From contig LNDU01000039.1 of NCBI GenBank assembly GCA_001464735.1, positions 124,001 through 188,000 on the forward strand: a DNA stretch of 64,000 nt. The letters are read 5' to 3'. This DNA comes from Nitrospira sp. Ga0074138 (lineage in GTDB: Bacteria; Nitrospirota; Nitrospiria; Nitrospirales; Nitrospiraceae). This document shows, one piece after another, positions 22,580-31,810 of this stretch. The notes under the pieces are model-generated. The model did no database searches. It worked only from the letters and a program-made list of their open reading frames with translations, and was not told the origin of the DNA. Position 1 is the first letter of the stretch. Each line of letters starts with the position of its first letter. The position numbers were made by a program, and so were the translations under genes.

Positions 22580-24640
22580 ATGAGTGTTGCGCGAGTATTA
22601 AGAAAAATGATCTCACCCCATTTGAATGTGGCAGTTCCCTGGAGCCTGAGTCATTATATCCCGCTCAACGGGTTTGCCCACCTCTACCGTGCGTTGTTTG
22701 ACGATGCTCCCGAGGGTGTCGCTCTCCATGCTTGGGATAACGTAAAACTTGGGCGTCTCTTCCGATCTGACCAGAGGATACGTAAAGAGATATTGCATAA
22801 GGCTAAGGCTGAAGAGCTTCGCGCTGATCGACTCGCAGGAGAGACCTTTGCCAGGGCTTACCAGGAGCTCTTCTGGACATCGAACAGGGTTATGACGGCG
22901 GAGTTAGTGGGTGACATCGAATTCCACCATACCGTTCCGTTCCCCTCCCTCACGCGGCCGTTCGTGTTTCACTGCGAGTCTTTTGCAAATCTCTTGTTGC
23001 CATTTGCGCAGGATGGAGGCAACTCCGCTAGACAGCATGAAGAAATCAGGGCTCATTTTGGGGCCATGCTGGCAAACCCATTGTGCCTGGGCATTTTCTC
23101 TCATGTCCCCGAGACTCTTGAGTCTCTGCATAGATTCTTCTCTAACTCGACCATCGACCGGAAGCTGTTTCGCTCAAGAGTTGGGTTGAGCGAGAATACC
23201 GTTCAAGAGTTAGCACCTCAGAAAAAGATTGTTCTGTCCAGACCCCGGTTCTTGTTTCTGAACTCTGGCAGCCAGAATCCAGCCGAGTTTTTCCACCGAG
23301 GTGGGCATCTCGTGTTGCGCTTCTGGAAAGAATATTTGGCGAGTAGGCAAGCCGGTCTCCTTATGGTGACTTGCCGGAAGCCTAGCGAAGAGGACTTGAT
23401 TGAACATGGTGTTGATGTCTCCTTTGTCCGAGACCAAACAGGTCGCAGCATCATCTGGGGGCATGGTTATCTGAGTGATTATGAAGTGAATGCGTTAATG
23501 GCGGGCGCTCATGTTGTAGTATTGCCCAGTGTAGACCTGGATTCGGTTCTGATCATGAAAGCAATGATGCTGGGAGCCATTCCGATAGTCACGGATATCG
23601 TGGGTACGTCGGTGTATGTCACCGACAATCAGAATGGCATTGTTTTGCAGGGCGTGCGGGAAGCTCTCTCGTATAAGGCCGTAGCAACCGGCATCCTTGT
23701 GGACCGGTATTCCAGACGGCCTGACCTTGAAGATTCCCTGGCCTCCCAACTGACTAGCCGTGTGTGTGCCTTATTGGATCGACCGCGTATCTACTGGGAC
23801 ATGCGAAATCACATGGTCGCTCATGCCAAAGATCAGTTTTCCGGCCAGGCGTTTAGCGATCAATTCTGGAACGCGGTGTCGGATCTGTATCAGCGAGATC
23901 GAGCGTTTTCTTCAAGGCACAGTATTAAGGCTGTCCAAGGTCGAGGTGCATTGCTCGATTGCACAATACATTGTGATGGCTGGGCTCGTGTGTTCGATAG
24001 CCCAGCCCAACCAACGCTACGGATTAATACGGGTCAAGGGGTGGTCTGGGAATGGGGTGGTGCTGTGATTCATGCCTATGGAAATCCTCCCGTCGATTTG
24101 AATGACTGGTCTGTCTTGGCGGAGTACTACAGACCTGGTGCGCCACGAATGACCTTTGCGAATGCGCTGGAAGAATTGGCAGGGCAGTATCTTTACTCGG
24201 CTGAACACCAGGAGGTTAGAAGATTCACGAGGGTTGCGCTGGTCAGAATGGTCGCCAGAGTGCTCAGGCCTTTCCCAAGAATATATCGGTTGGCGGCACG
24301 TATCCTTTCTGATCTTCGCAGTGTAATCAGGCCGGGATTAGTGGAAGTCAAGGCCGATCCAGATGTTGAGCTCGTTCGTCATGGGGTATGCGGCTACAAT
24401 ATCATTCGACGTTTCGATCGATATTACGCAATCCTCCAGAATGAAGGAGCCTTTATTTCAGCGAAGGCTGATTCTGGTGGATACTCTTCATGGTTTTCAG
24501 GCCATTCACTTGAGGATGTGGAGCGTGCCATTGTAGTGGCTCATGGCCACGAGTCCGAACGAGCTAATTCCTCTGCTTTATCACCTGTAGATCCTCATGC
24601 TACGAAAGCGAAAGCTTCTCACTCGTATAGGGCGGGGTAA
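22580..24640 (+). CDS. Large GT-B glycosyltransferase (GT4-like) with a C-terminal module
   Basis: A 686-residue protein. The central part looks like a GT-B donor domain (RPRFLFLNSGSQNPAEFFHRGG, YLSDYEVNALMAGAHVVVLPSVD, IMKAMMLGAIPIVTDIVGTS, the E-x7-E-like region being weakly conserved). Residues about 596-655 (ELVRHGVCGYNIIRRFDRYYAI, then GHSLEDVERAI) resemble the repeat modules of the methyltransferase at 20947. Acceptor and donor are unknown. An 8-base gap to the next gene suggests coexpression. The first 200 residues are not assignable by eye. Confidence 0.65.
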   Translation: MSVARVLRKMISPHLNVAVPWSLSHYIPLNGFAHLYRALFDDAPEGVALHAWDNVKLGRLFRSDQRIRKEILHKAKAEELRADRLAGETFARAYQELFWTSNRVMTAELVGDIEFHHTVPFPSLTRPFVFHCESFANLLLPFAQDGGNSARQHEEIRAHFGAMLANPLCLGIFSHVPETLESLHRFFSNSTIDRKLFRSRVGLSENTVQELAPQKKIVLSRPRFLFLNSGSQNPAEFFHRGGHLVLRFWKEYLASRQAGLLMVTCRKPSEEDLIEHGVDVSFVRDQTGRSIIWGHGYLSDYEVNALMAGAHVVVLPSVDLDSVLIMKAMMLGAIPIVTDIVGTSVYVTDNQNGIVLQGVREALSYKAVATGILVDRYSRRPDLEDSLASQLTSRVCALLDRPRIYWDMRNHMVAHAKDQFSGQAFSDQFWNAVSDLYQRDRAFSSRHSIKAVQGRGALLDCTIHCDGWARVFDSPAQPTLRINTGQGVVWEWGGAVIHAYGNPPVDLNDWSVLAEYYRPGAPRMTFANALEELAGQYLYSAEHQEVRRFTRVALVRMVARVLRPFPRIYRLAARILSDLRSVIRPGLVEVKADPDVELVRHGVCGYNIIRRFDRYYAILQNEGAFISAKADSGGYSSWFSGHSLEDVERAIVVAHGHESERANSSALSPVDPHATKAKASHSYRAG

Positions 24641-24648
24641 TTTCTTTC

Positions 24649-25635
24649 GTGAAAAAGTATGTTGGGGGGATGCCTCCTATTCACCTCTGGGTCTACAATC
24701 ATCAATTGCATGGGATCGGTGACCAAGTGGGCTTTGCGGTCACTGCTTTTCGACAGCATGGCTATCCGGTTTCCGTCGGGAAACAGCCTCGTCCCTCGTC
24801 TCTGAATGTCATCATTGAAGGGTTCTCCACGGAAAACAGTAGAAATGTGTTGCTCGATTTCTGCCGATCATCGCGGAAACGAGTCGCAGTGATCATGACC
24901 GAGCATTTGGATTTCCAGCATGGGCAGATCTATTTCCACGGTGCCCCCCTTGGTAGTCAGAACGATTATATGCACTCGGCCACGATCTTGAAGCGGATCA
25001 GACATCTCATGGAGTGCTTGCCCTATCTACGGTGTTTCTTTGTCTTGGGTGACTTGCCCGAGCTGCGAAATATCTCGACGCTTGTGCCAGGTGTTGATGT
25101 GCGTGCAATCCCATTCCCGAATCTAGTCAGAGGCTCGTATTCTGAAACTGAGATGTCTTCTGATATCGCCGTCACCGATCTTGTGTTTACCGGAGCTATG
25201 ACGGAATATCGTGCTCGGCTTCTTTCTCTGTTGGAGGCGGAGGGGTTATCAGTCATGTGTCCGAGGAAATTTGTCTCAAGGAATCGCCGCAACGCCTTCA
25301 ATCGATCGGGGAAAGTGATTGTCAATATTCCACAGCGGGAAGGATGGCAATGGTTGTCACTGATGCGGATCGTTGCAGGGCTTCAAACAGGCAGAGCCAC
25401 GATTTCATTGGGTACGCAAGATATCTCCCGTATAGCTTCCTGCTGCACCCAGCTGAACATACAAGAGCAGGATTGGGTGAGTAGGGTTAAGCAGTCTGTT
25501 AATGAGTGGCGGTTGCTGTACATTCAAAATCTTGAAAATTATTCCACCATGGCTAAACAGTTTGAGCTGGAAAGACCGTTCCCTCATGATGTCTTGGAAT
25601 ATTGGAGCATGACTGATTGTGTCGGCCAAAGTTGA
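24649..25635 (+). CDS. Hypothetical protein, possibly glycosyltransferase-like
   Basis: A 328-residue soluble protein starting at a GTG. It has Rossmann-like alternation of hydrophobic strands (LWVYNHQLHGIGDQVGFAVTAFRQHGYPVSVG, VIIEGFSTENSRNVLLDFC, LVFTGAMTEYRARLLSLLEAEG), and the phrase FTGAMTEYR followed by a short variable domain is reminiscent of GT-B or CgeB-type transferases. No signature is clear enough for a family. It sits between glycosyltransferase and membrane protein genes and shares their lowered GC. Confidence 0.5.
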   Translation: MKKYVGGMPPIHLWVYNHQLHGIGDQVGFAVTAFRQHGYPVSVGKQPRPSSLNVIIEGFSTENSRNVLLDFCRSSRKRVAVIMTEHLDFQHGQIYFHGAPLGSQNDYMHSATILKRIRHLMECLPYLRCFFVLGDLPELRNISTLVPGVDVRAIPFPNLVRGSYSETEMSSDIAVTDLVFTGAMTEYRARLLSLLEAEGLSVMCPRKFVSRNRRNAFNRSGKVIVNIPQREGWQWLSLMRIVAGLQTGRATISLGTQDISRIASCCTQLNIQEQDWVSRVKQSVNEWRLLYIQNLENYSTMAKQFELERPFPHDVLEYWSMTDCVGQS

Positions 25636-25682
25636 GGCTACTCTGATAGAGCGGTGACGCTGTGTGAGTGCAAACAGTTTTT

Positions 25683-26489
25683 ATGCGCTTAAACGAGAAA
25701 GAAGGGTTGAGAAGATATATCGGTCCAAAGCGTCTGATGCTATTGTTGTTCCTTTTAGGAGGGCTTTTTTATGCATGGGGACTCTATCGACAAGGTGAGC
25801 TCAGCCCAAGCATCATAGAAGATTATAGAGAAGGACATCCCTTCGTGGCAGTGATTCTCTTCATCGTTCTCTATGCTTCTTCCATGATAGCGGTCCTACC
25901 TACACTACCTCTCAATCTGGCAGGGGGATACTTTTGGGGAGGAGTTGTAGGGGGTATTTATTCCGCCACCGCAGTTACTCTGGGAGGCTGGACGTCGTTC
26001 TGTTTAGCCAGAGCACTGATTGGAATGCCGTTCGCAAAGCGTTTTGATAATAGATGGGCAGAGAAAGTAAGGCGAGAGTTTGAACGGAGCGGATGGAAGT
26101 TCATTGCATTCGCACGTTTGAACCCGATCATTCCGACAGGCCCTCTGAACTATCTGTTAGGGCTTACGTCGACTTCACATTTTTCGTTTCTCTGGGCAAC
26201 TTTTATTTTCCTTCTCCCTCCTTCCATAGCGGTTGCCTATTTAGGAGAGAGTGTTAAAAACTTCGTGACCGATGATGTCGGAGTGAACAGCGTTATAACG
26301 ACAATCTTATTGTGCTCGGGTGCTGTTACTTTCTTGGCATGTCTCAAGTTTGCCTCCAGGCTCTTTCACAAAGAGGATCTTGCTCATGAAGTCGACACTA
26401 CTGGTGATGACGCTCAACGAAGTACACGGCATGAAGGCCATCATGCCGAAGATCGATCGCTCGTGGGTGGACCAAATCATTGTCGTTGA
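25683..26489 (+). CDS. TVP38/TMEM64 (VTT/DedA-type) membrane protein
   Basis: A 268-residue integral membrane protein. The VTT core is visible: LNLAGGYFWGGVVGGIYSATAVTLGGWTSFCLARALIG, then FIAFARLNPIIPTGPLNYLLGLT, the re-entrant loop motif of this family, which is linked to lipid scrambling or undecaprenyl-phosphate recycling. ATG 25683 or GTG 25668 are possible starts. The last 34 or so residues (after SRLFHKED) are read out of phase through the first 104 bases of the next gene, are polar and low in similarity to the family, and suggest that an earlier stop was lost. Confidence 0.75.
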   Translation: MRLNEKEGLRRYIGPKRLMLLLFLLGGLFYAWGLYRQGELSPSIIEDYREGHPFVAVILFIVLYASSMIAVLPTLPLNLAGGYFWGGVVGGIYSATAVTLGGWTSFCLARALIGMPFAKRFDNRWAEKVRREFERSGWKFIAFARLNPIIPTGPLNYLLGLTSTSHFSFLWATFIFLLPPSIAVAYLGESVKNFVTDDVGVNSVITTILLCSGAVTFLACLKFASRLFHKEDLAHEVDTTGDDAQRSTRHEGHHAEDRSLVGGPNHCR

Positions 26490-27102
26490 TGGTGGGTCCA
26501 CCGATGGCACCATAGAGTGGGCCAAAGCTAACAACTACCAGGTCTATGTTCAGAAACAGAGAGGATTTCGTCACGCCTATAACGAGGTCTGGCCACATAT
26601 CATTGGTGATATTGTGATTACGTTCAGTCCTGACGGAAATTCTTTGCCCGAACTAATCCCCATTCTTATTGCGAAAATGAATGAAGGGTATGACATGGTC
26701 ATTGCCTCGCGTTACCTTGGGCCTGCTAAAAGTGAAGACGATGATATTGCTACAAGTTTTGGTAATTGGCTTTTTACTAGAACGGTGAATGTTCTGCATG
26801 GAGGTAACTATACGGATGTGATGGTGATTTTTCGGGCATACCGAAAGGACGTCCCATATGAACTTGGCCTTGATCGCGAGGATGCGCATTCTCTCCCGGA
26901 GAAATTATTTTTCACAAAGATTAGCTGGGAACCTCTGCTGTCGGTTCGCGCAGCCAAGGCTCGATTAAAGGTAACAGAGATACCGGGAGACGAACCTCCA
27001 CGGATAGGGGGTGAGCGGAAACTTCGAGTCATCCAGTGGGGAGCTGCCTATTTCTTGCAGTTTTTCCGAGAGCTGTGGTTTTGGAAGCCTAGCAAGCAAT
27101 GA
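26386..27102 (+). CDS. Glycosyltransferase family 2 (DPM1/dolichol-phosphate mannosyltransferase-like)
   Basis: A 238-residue GT-A protein starting MKSTLLVMTLNEVHGMKAIM, with QIIVVDGGSTDGTIEWA, the metal-site region SPDGNSLPE, VIASRYL and DVMVIFRAYRKD. AGAGGA at 26372-26377 is well spaced for ATG 26386. A longer reading from ATG 26320 lies inside the upstream gene and is unlikely. It overlaps the TVP38 gene by 104 bases and the next gene by 4. Such enzymes load sugars from a nucleotide donor to a polyprenyl phosphate for a GT-C partner, which could be the next gene. Confidence 0.85.
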   Translation: MKSTLLVMTLNEVHGMKAIMPKIDRSWVDQIIVVDGGSTDGTIEWAKANNYQVYVQKQRGFRHAYNEVWPHIIGDIVITFSPDGNSLPELIPILIAKMNEGYDMVIASRYLGPAKSEDDDIATSFGNWLFTRTVNVLHGGNYTDVMVIFRAYRKDVPYELGLDREDAHSLPEKLFFTKISWEPLLSVRAAKARLKVTEIPGDEPPRIGGERKLRVIQWGAAYFLQFFRELWFWKPSKQ

Positions 27103-29195
27103 AGTGGGTCTTTCTGGCTCCATGGAGGGAGTGGATCGCGTGTAACTCGAGGACTAAGGGCGTTGTCGCTGCAGTTCTTGTTCTCCTCTTATTGGCATAT
27201 CTTCCCACACTGCAATATGACTATGTGACACAAGATCAATGGCGGGCATTTCGGTATTCAGTGGAAGGAGAGTCGTCATTGGTACGAGGAAAACAGTGTG
27301 GACTGATGATTTCACAGTTCTATGTGCAAACAGGTAGACCATTCGTATGGTTTGGAGAATGTGTAGAGCACGCTATCGTGTCACGTATCTCTGACTTCAG
27401 ATATGTGAGGCCCATTGTTTTTGGGGTTGTCCTCCTCACAGTGCTTTATCTCGGAACCGTGTTAGCGCCTCTAATAGGTGGGTTTCCACTAGGAGTTTCG
27501 GCAGCCGCAGTCTTTGTCGTGACGCCTGGGTATTCCTTCATGTATCTCCAAGGAATGCCTGCGATCATGGTTTTGGTTTCTATCCTGCTGTCGGCTATGT
27601 CCTTCTTCCTTTATAGCAACGGATACTGTCATAAAGGGAACCCTCCACCCAGAGTAATCTTTACCTCAGGTATGTTGTTCATCGTGGCCTGCCTCATATA
27701 TCCCGCGTATGCGTTCATTGTTATAGCTTTGATTCTTATCGAACTGGGATTCGGGCCTGCTCCGCTTTATCTCACAAAGGCCAGACTTGCTGTAAATAAA
27801 CTCCTTTTTTATCTCGGGGCCTCGCTCGTTTACTACGCCCTAGTTCAAGGGAGCCTTTTTCTTCTGAAGACATTTAAGGGTGAGCTCCCCGTGCTGGGAA
27901 ACTATGAGGTAGCAATACAAAAAAGCCCACTTGTTATCTATGAGAGGTTATCCGATCTCGCGCGATATTTTTCGCATATGCCTCCTTTCAATTTCGAGAC
28001 GTCACCTGGCGTAGGCGTGTTTATCCTTGGCGCTTTCGTGGTAGCTGCAACCAGAAACGCCGTACCCAAGAGTAGCAAGGTAATGTTTGTCGGAGTAATC
28101 AGTGGCGCTCTCATGTGCCTAGCGAGCATTGTTCTGCTTTTGGGTTCAACAAGCCCCTGGTTGCTAAGCAAAATGGATAGTCTCTCATCGAGGCATCTAG
28201 CTCCTTGGTATCTATTCTTTTGTGGTTCAGCTGTTGGACTGATGAGTTTAGTCTCGTCTTTTTTGCCTAGGGCCAATAAATGGGTAACTCTTATAGCTTT
28301 GCTTTTTTTTGTTCTGCCCATTTTGTCGGTCCAATACCGTCTGTCGATGCTGGAGGTGATGGTCACCAATGTTGAGATCGAGTCGATACGGTCTCATTTA
28401 TCAAATTGGGTTAAAAATAAAGGATGGATTGACAAGAATTATTTACTTGTAGTGCTCCCTTCAAAAGCTCGTCCATACTTTGCAGAGCAGCTGATCAACA
28501 ATACCGGTTATGGAAATGAGAATGCCGTTCTCGCCACGTGGCCCAATCCGGTGTCGGTGCCCTGGATGCTTCATGCTGTTTTCCGAGAAATCGGCGATAG
28601 GCCCAAGATTAACTTGGTGGACTGCGCTTCCGATCAGCTTTGTGCGAGTATTGCCGTACAAAATGAGGGGACTGTAGTTCTAGGTTATACAAAGGGACTT
28701 GTAGAGATACGTAGTCCGGTGGAGCCCTTTATAATCAATTTGTCTTTGCTCAATTCTCAACCTGTCATGCCCTCTATTGTGCGGACAGATGCAGTCCCAA
28801 GGCTGAAAGCCTCTTCAACTCTTGGAAACTTCGGGCCATATGGCCTCCTCACGGCGGCACAGCCTGGTTGGCATGCCGAACGGCGGCCGAACTATCCACA
28901 GACTCTGGATATAGACCTGTCAGAAGTGAAAACTTTTACCAAAGTGCGGCTATTACCACAGGATGGCCTTCGCTTACGCATGCCGGGACGCCTTGAAGTG
29001 AGTATCCGGTCAGAAAATGGAGATTGGTTACAGGTAGGACGTTTTGATCAATTATGCGATGCAACCACGGAGAAAGAGGGCTGGCATGACGCGGTCCTCG
29101 ATAGATCACGTAGTGCACGATTTGTAAGGCTGGTGATATTTCAAAATTGTGGTGATCCAGAGCTCCTTACACTCAAAGGTCTCCGCTTTGAATAA
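27099..29195 (+). CDS. Large membrane protein, GT-C-like, with C-terminal F5/8 type C (discoidin)-like domain
   Basis: A 698-residue protein. Residues 1-420 are hydrophobic with about 10 predicted helices; the loop after helix 1 has LPTLQYDYVTQDQWRAFR, a position where GT-C transferases place catalytic acidic residues. Residues about 580-698 (ASSTLGNFGPYGLLTAAQPGWHAER, LDIDLSEVKTFTKVRLLP, ARFVRLVIFQN) look like a galactose-binding/discoidin beta-sandwich exposed to the periplasm. With the polyprenyl-type GT2 just upstream (4-base ATGA overlap), a periplasmic glycosyl transfer onto the glycan is inferred. It is AT-rich compared with flanking genes. Confidence 0.65.
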   Translation: MKWVFLAPWREWIACNSRTKGVVAAVLVLLLLAYLPTLQYDYVTQDQWRAFRYSVEGESSLVRGKQCGLMISQFYVQTGRPFVWFGECVEHAIVSRISDFRYVRPIVFGVVLLTVLYLGTVLAPLIGGFPLGVSAAAVFVVTPGYSFMYLQGMPAIMVLVSILLSAMSFFLYSNGYCHKGNPPPRVIFTSGMLFIVACLIYPAYAFIVIALILIELGFGPAPLYLTKARLAVNKLLFYLGASLVYYALVQGSLFLLKTFKGELPVLGNYEVAIQKSPLVIYERLSDLARYFSHMPPFNFETSPGVGVFILGAFVVAATRNAVPKSSKVMFVGVISGALMCLASIVLLLGSTSPWLLSKMDSLSSRHLAPWYLFFCGSAVGLMSLVSSFLPRANKWVTLIALLFFVLPILSVQYRLSMLEVMVTNVEIESIRSHLSNWVKNKGWIDKNYLLVVLPSKARPYFAEQLINNTGYGNENAVLATWPNPVSVPWMLHAVFREIGDRPKINLVDCASDQLCASIAVQNEGTVVLGYTKGLVEIRSPVEPFIINLSLLNSQPVMPSIVRTDAVPRLKASSTLGNFGPYGLLTAAQPGWHAERRPNYPQTLDIDLSEVKTFTKVRLLPQDGLRLRMPGRLEVSIRSENGDWLQVGRFDQLCDATTEKEGWHDAVLDRSRSARFVRLVIFQNCGDPELLTLKGLRFE

Positions 29196-29286
29196 GCCTT
29201 GTTACGCCAGCCAGTTGCAACCCCTTTCAGAGTGGTTTCTGCGAGATGACCGTCCTCTTATGATACTCCTCTCTCGTTAGACTTCT

Positions 29287-30051
29287 GTGAGGGATCTGTT
29301 TCGCAACAGCGCGATCGTCCGGTGGGGTGCAGCGTTTCTTGGCCCTCATCTCTTTACCAGCATTGGCGCATTGCCTCGCTATCTCGTAGAATGGAACGCC
29401 TATAAGAAGAGGGCCGCGACACAACAGATCTCGTTCCGCGATTCGTACCCATGTCTTGCCGATCGTGTTGTGGACACGCCGTTCGATCCACACTATTTCT
29501 TTCAAGCTGCGTGGCTTGCGCGGTGCTTGCATAATGCGAAGCCTCCGTTCCACGTCGACATCGGTTCGAGCGTGATGATGATCAACGTGTTAAGCGCGAC
29601 CACAAAGACCATTTTTGTCGATTATCGGCCGCTCCGCGTTCACCTTTCGAATTTTCTACCGCTTGGTGGAGATATTGTTCGGTTGCCCTTTCGTACCGGA
29701 AGCATCACGTCATTGTCCTGTCTTCATGTCCTCGAGCATGTGGGACTTGGTCGATACGGTGACCCCATCAACCCTGAGGGAAGCCGGCTGGCCGCCACGG
29801 AACTACAGCGGGTATTGAAACCGGGCGGGAGGCTCTTCCTCTCGGTGCCGGTTGGACATGAGCGGGTGTGTTTCAATGCGCATCGAGTATTTTCGCCAAG
29901 CACGGTCAAGGATTTCTTCCAAGAGCTCCAGCTCAAGGCTTTTTCTCTTGTTGATGATGCCGGACGGTTCAACGAGGAGATTTCGCCGGAAGGGGCCGAC
30001 AATCTGGATTATGGTTGCGGTCTTTTTGAATTTGTGAAGGCACGTGAGTAA
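29287..30051 (+). CDS. DUF268-like putative methyltransferase
   Basis: A 254-residue protein with the DUF268-like core HVDIGSSVMMINVLSATTKTIFVDYRPL, CLHVLEHVGLGRYGDPINPEG and LKPGGRLFLSVPVG, in other words a degenerate class I methyltransferase fold. The enzymatic role of the family is not established. GTG at 29287 is the start; the stop overlaps the next gene's GTG by 8 bases. Its position next to another methyltransferase suggests a role in chain modification. Confidence 0.72.
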   Translation: MRDLFRNSAIVRWGAAFLGPHLFTSIGALPRYLVEWNAYKKRAATQQISFRDSYPCLADRVVDTPFDPHYFFQAAWLARCLHNAKPPFHVDIGSSVMMINVLSATTKTIFVDYRPLRVHLSNFLPLGGDIVRLPFRTGSITSLSCLHVLEHVGLGRYGDPINPEGSRLAATELQRVLKPGGRLFLSVPVGHERVCFNAHRVFSPSTVKDFFQELQLKAFSLVDDAGRFNEEISPEGADNLDYGCGLFEFVKARE

Positions 30052-30799
30052 CGGTCTACGGGCCTGGCTGGCTCAGAGCGAGCTGTTTGCCTATAACGTC
30101 GTACGGCGGGATCGATGGATAGCGCAACAGGCGTCGTTGGTGCCGAATGGGACGAGAGTGCTGGATGTCGGCGCCGGGTCCTGCCCGTATCGTGAGCTGT
30201 TCGCACACTGCGACTATCGTACTCAGGACCTCGCGCCGTTGCGGGACGACCAGCTTCGACATGGCAGCTATGGGGTACTCGACTTCGTATCGGATGTGAC
30301 GGCCATTCCAGTTCCTGATGGCAGCTTTGGGGTGGTGCTTTGTACGGAGGTGCTCGAGCATCATCCTGAGCCCATCCGAGTGGTCTATGAATTGGCAAGG
30401 ATTCTCCAGCCAGGAGGAACGCTCGTTCTCACCGCGCCGCTTGGATCAGGAATTCATCAAGAGCCCTACCACTATTACGGGGGCTATACACCCTGGTGGT
30501 ACCAGCGCTTTCTGAAGGCGGCTGGATTTGAGGCGATCACCGTTGAACCGAACGAAGGATCATTTCGATTTTTTGGACAGGAATCATTACGGTTTATTCA
30601 AGCGACTAGTCCGTGGAGTACGAGTCTCCCGGTTGGGATTCGGCTGCTCTGGTTTTCGATGTGGGTCGTGCTGGTTCCGGTCCTTGGCTTGATCGTCCCT
30701 GTGTTATGCAAATGGCTTGATAGGTTCGACCGCGAGAGGCGTTTTACGGTTGGCTACCATGTGACGGCCCGGCGGGCTACTACGGCTTGTTCACTGTGA
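30044..30799 (+). CDS. Class I SAM-dependent methyltransferase
   Basis: A 251-residue protein with motif I VLDVGAGSCPYRELF, an acidic TQDLAP strand, VVLCTEVLEHHPEP and LQPGGTLVLTAPLG. The C-terminal LLWFSMWVVLVPVLGLIVPVLC is a hydrophobic hairpin that may hold it at the membrane, as in lipid-carrier-linked sugar methyltransferases. GTG start overlapping the upstream gene by 8 bases. Substrate unknown. Confidence 0.85.
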   Translation: MSNGLRAWLAQSELFAYNVVRRDRWIAQQASLVPNGTRVLDVGAGSCPYRELFAHCDYRTQDLAPLRDDQLRHGSYGVLDFVSDVTAIPVPDGSFGVVLCTEVLEHHPEPIRVVYELARILQPGGTLVLTAPLGSGIHQEPYHYYGGYTPWWYQRFLKAAGFEAITVEPNEGSFRFFGQESLRFIQATSPWSTSLPVGIRLLWFSMWVVLVPVLGLIVPVLCKWLDRFDRERRFTVGYHVTARRATTACSL

Positions 30800-30928
30800 A
30801 AGTGTTCGATGTCTTTAGGAATAGGGCTGAATACGATTGTGGGATGTTGGGGTACTCCTGTGCTCTATCCATCTCTCCAGATCACCGACCTATGGAGAAA
30901 CGGTCCATGAATATGAGGAATGGGGGCT

Positions 30929-31678
30929 ATGGGGCTAGTTAGTCGGTTTAGGCGGCGGCTCAGTCATTTGGCCAATTGGGCAATCGGATCTGAAAAGGTC
31001 TCATACGCTCAGTGTGGGGAGGATCTCATCGTCGATTATGTATTGGCCGTGCTCGATGTCGGTAAAGTGTCCTATCTTGATATTGGCGCACATCATCCGC
31101 GATACCTCAGCAACACATACTACTTCTATAGGCAGGGTGGTCGTGGTGTGTGCGTTGAACCGGACCCGAATGCCCTGAGGGCATTCAAACAAGTTCGCCC
31201 TCGTGATATCTGCTTGCCGGTGGGCATTGGAAATGTGCCTGGCACTGCTGATCTTTTCTTGATGACCACGTCAACGCTCAATACCTTTTCCCGCGAGGAG
31301 GCCGAGCGGTATCAGGCTTATGGTACAGAACAGATTGAGCGTGTGATTCCGGTGGAGATTAAAACAGTCAACCAAGTTCTTGAGGAGTACTTCGAGTCAG
31401 TGCCAGATTTTGTGTCGATTGATGTAGAAGGTATGGATCTATCGATATTGAAAGGTTTTGATTTCGAGCGGTTCAGGCCGAAGGTGTTCTGTGTCGAGAC
31501 GCTGACCTATACGGAAGATGGAGGAGAGGAGAAAATTAGCGAACTGCAGAGCATTTTGCAGCAAAATGATTATTTGATTTATGCAGATACCTATATCAAT
31601 ACGATTGCTGTCGATCGCCATGCGTGGACAAATCGGAAGTTACTCCAGGCCTGTAAGCGCGTTTCTGCAAGGGCATAA
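30929..31678 (+). CDS. FkbM-family methyltransferase
   Basis: A 249-residue protein with the FkbM opening SYAQCGEDLIVDYVL, SYLDIGAHHPRYLSNTYYFY, GVCVEPDP and FVSIDVEGMDLSILKGFDF. FkbM enzymes O-methylate sugars or polyketides. GAGGA at 30915-30919 is 9 bases from ATG 30929; the ATG at 30920 has no room for an SD. It probably methylates a sugar of the chain. Confidence 0.88.
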   Translation: MGLVSRFRRRLSHLANWAIGSEKVSYAQCGEDLIVDYVLAVLDVGKVSYLDIGAHHPRYLSNTYYFYRQGGRGVCVEPDPNALRAFKQVRPRDICLPVGIGNVPGTADLFLMTTSTLNTFSREEAERYQAYGTEQIERVIPVEIKTVNQVLEEYFESVPDFVSIDVEGMDLSILKGFDFERFRPKVFCVETLTYTEDGGEEKISELQSILQQNDYLIYADTYINTIAVDRHAWTNRKLLQACKRVSARA

Positions 31679-31810
31679 TGTCTTCGTGAGCCAGTATTGG
31701 ATACGGACTTTCCGTACAGCTTGTGAGGGCAATATATGTGCTCTTTCCGAAGTATGTGTCGGTGAAGGGTTCATATATCTTACCCGATCGCGCAAGAGAA
31801 CGTTGCATTG

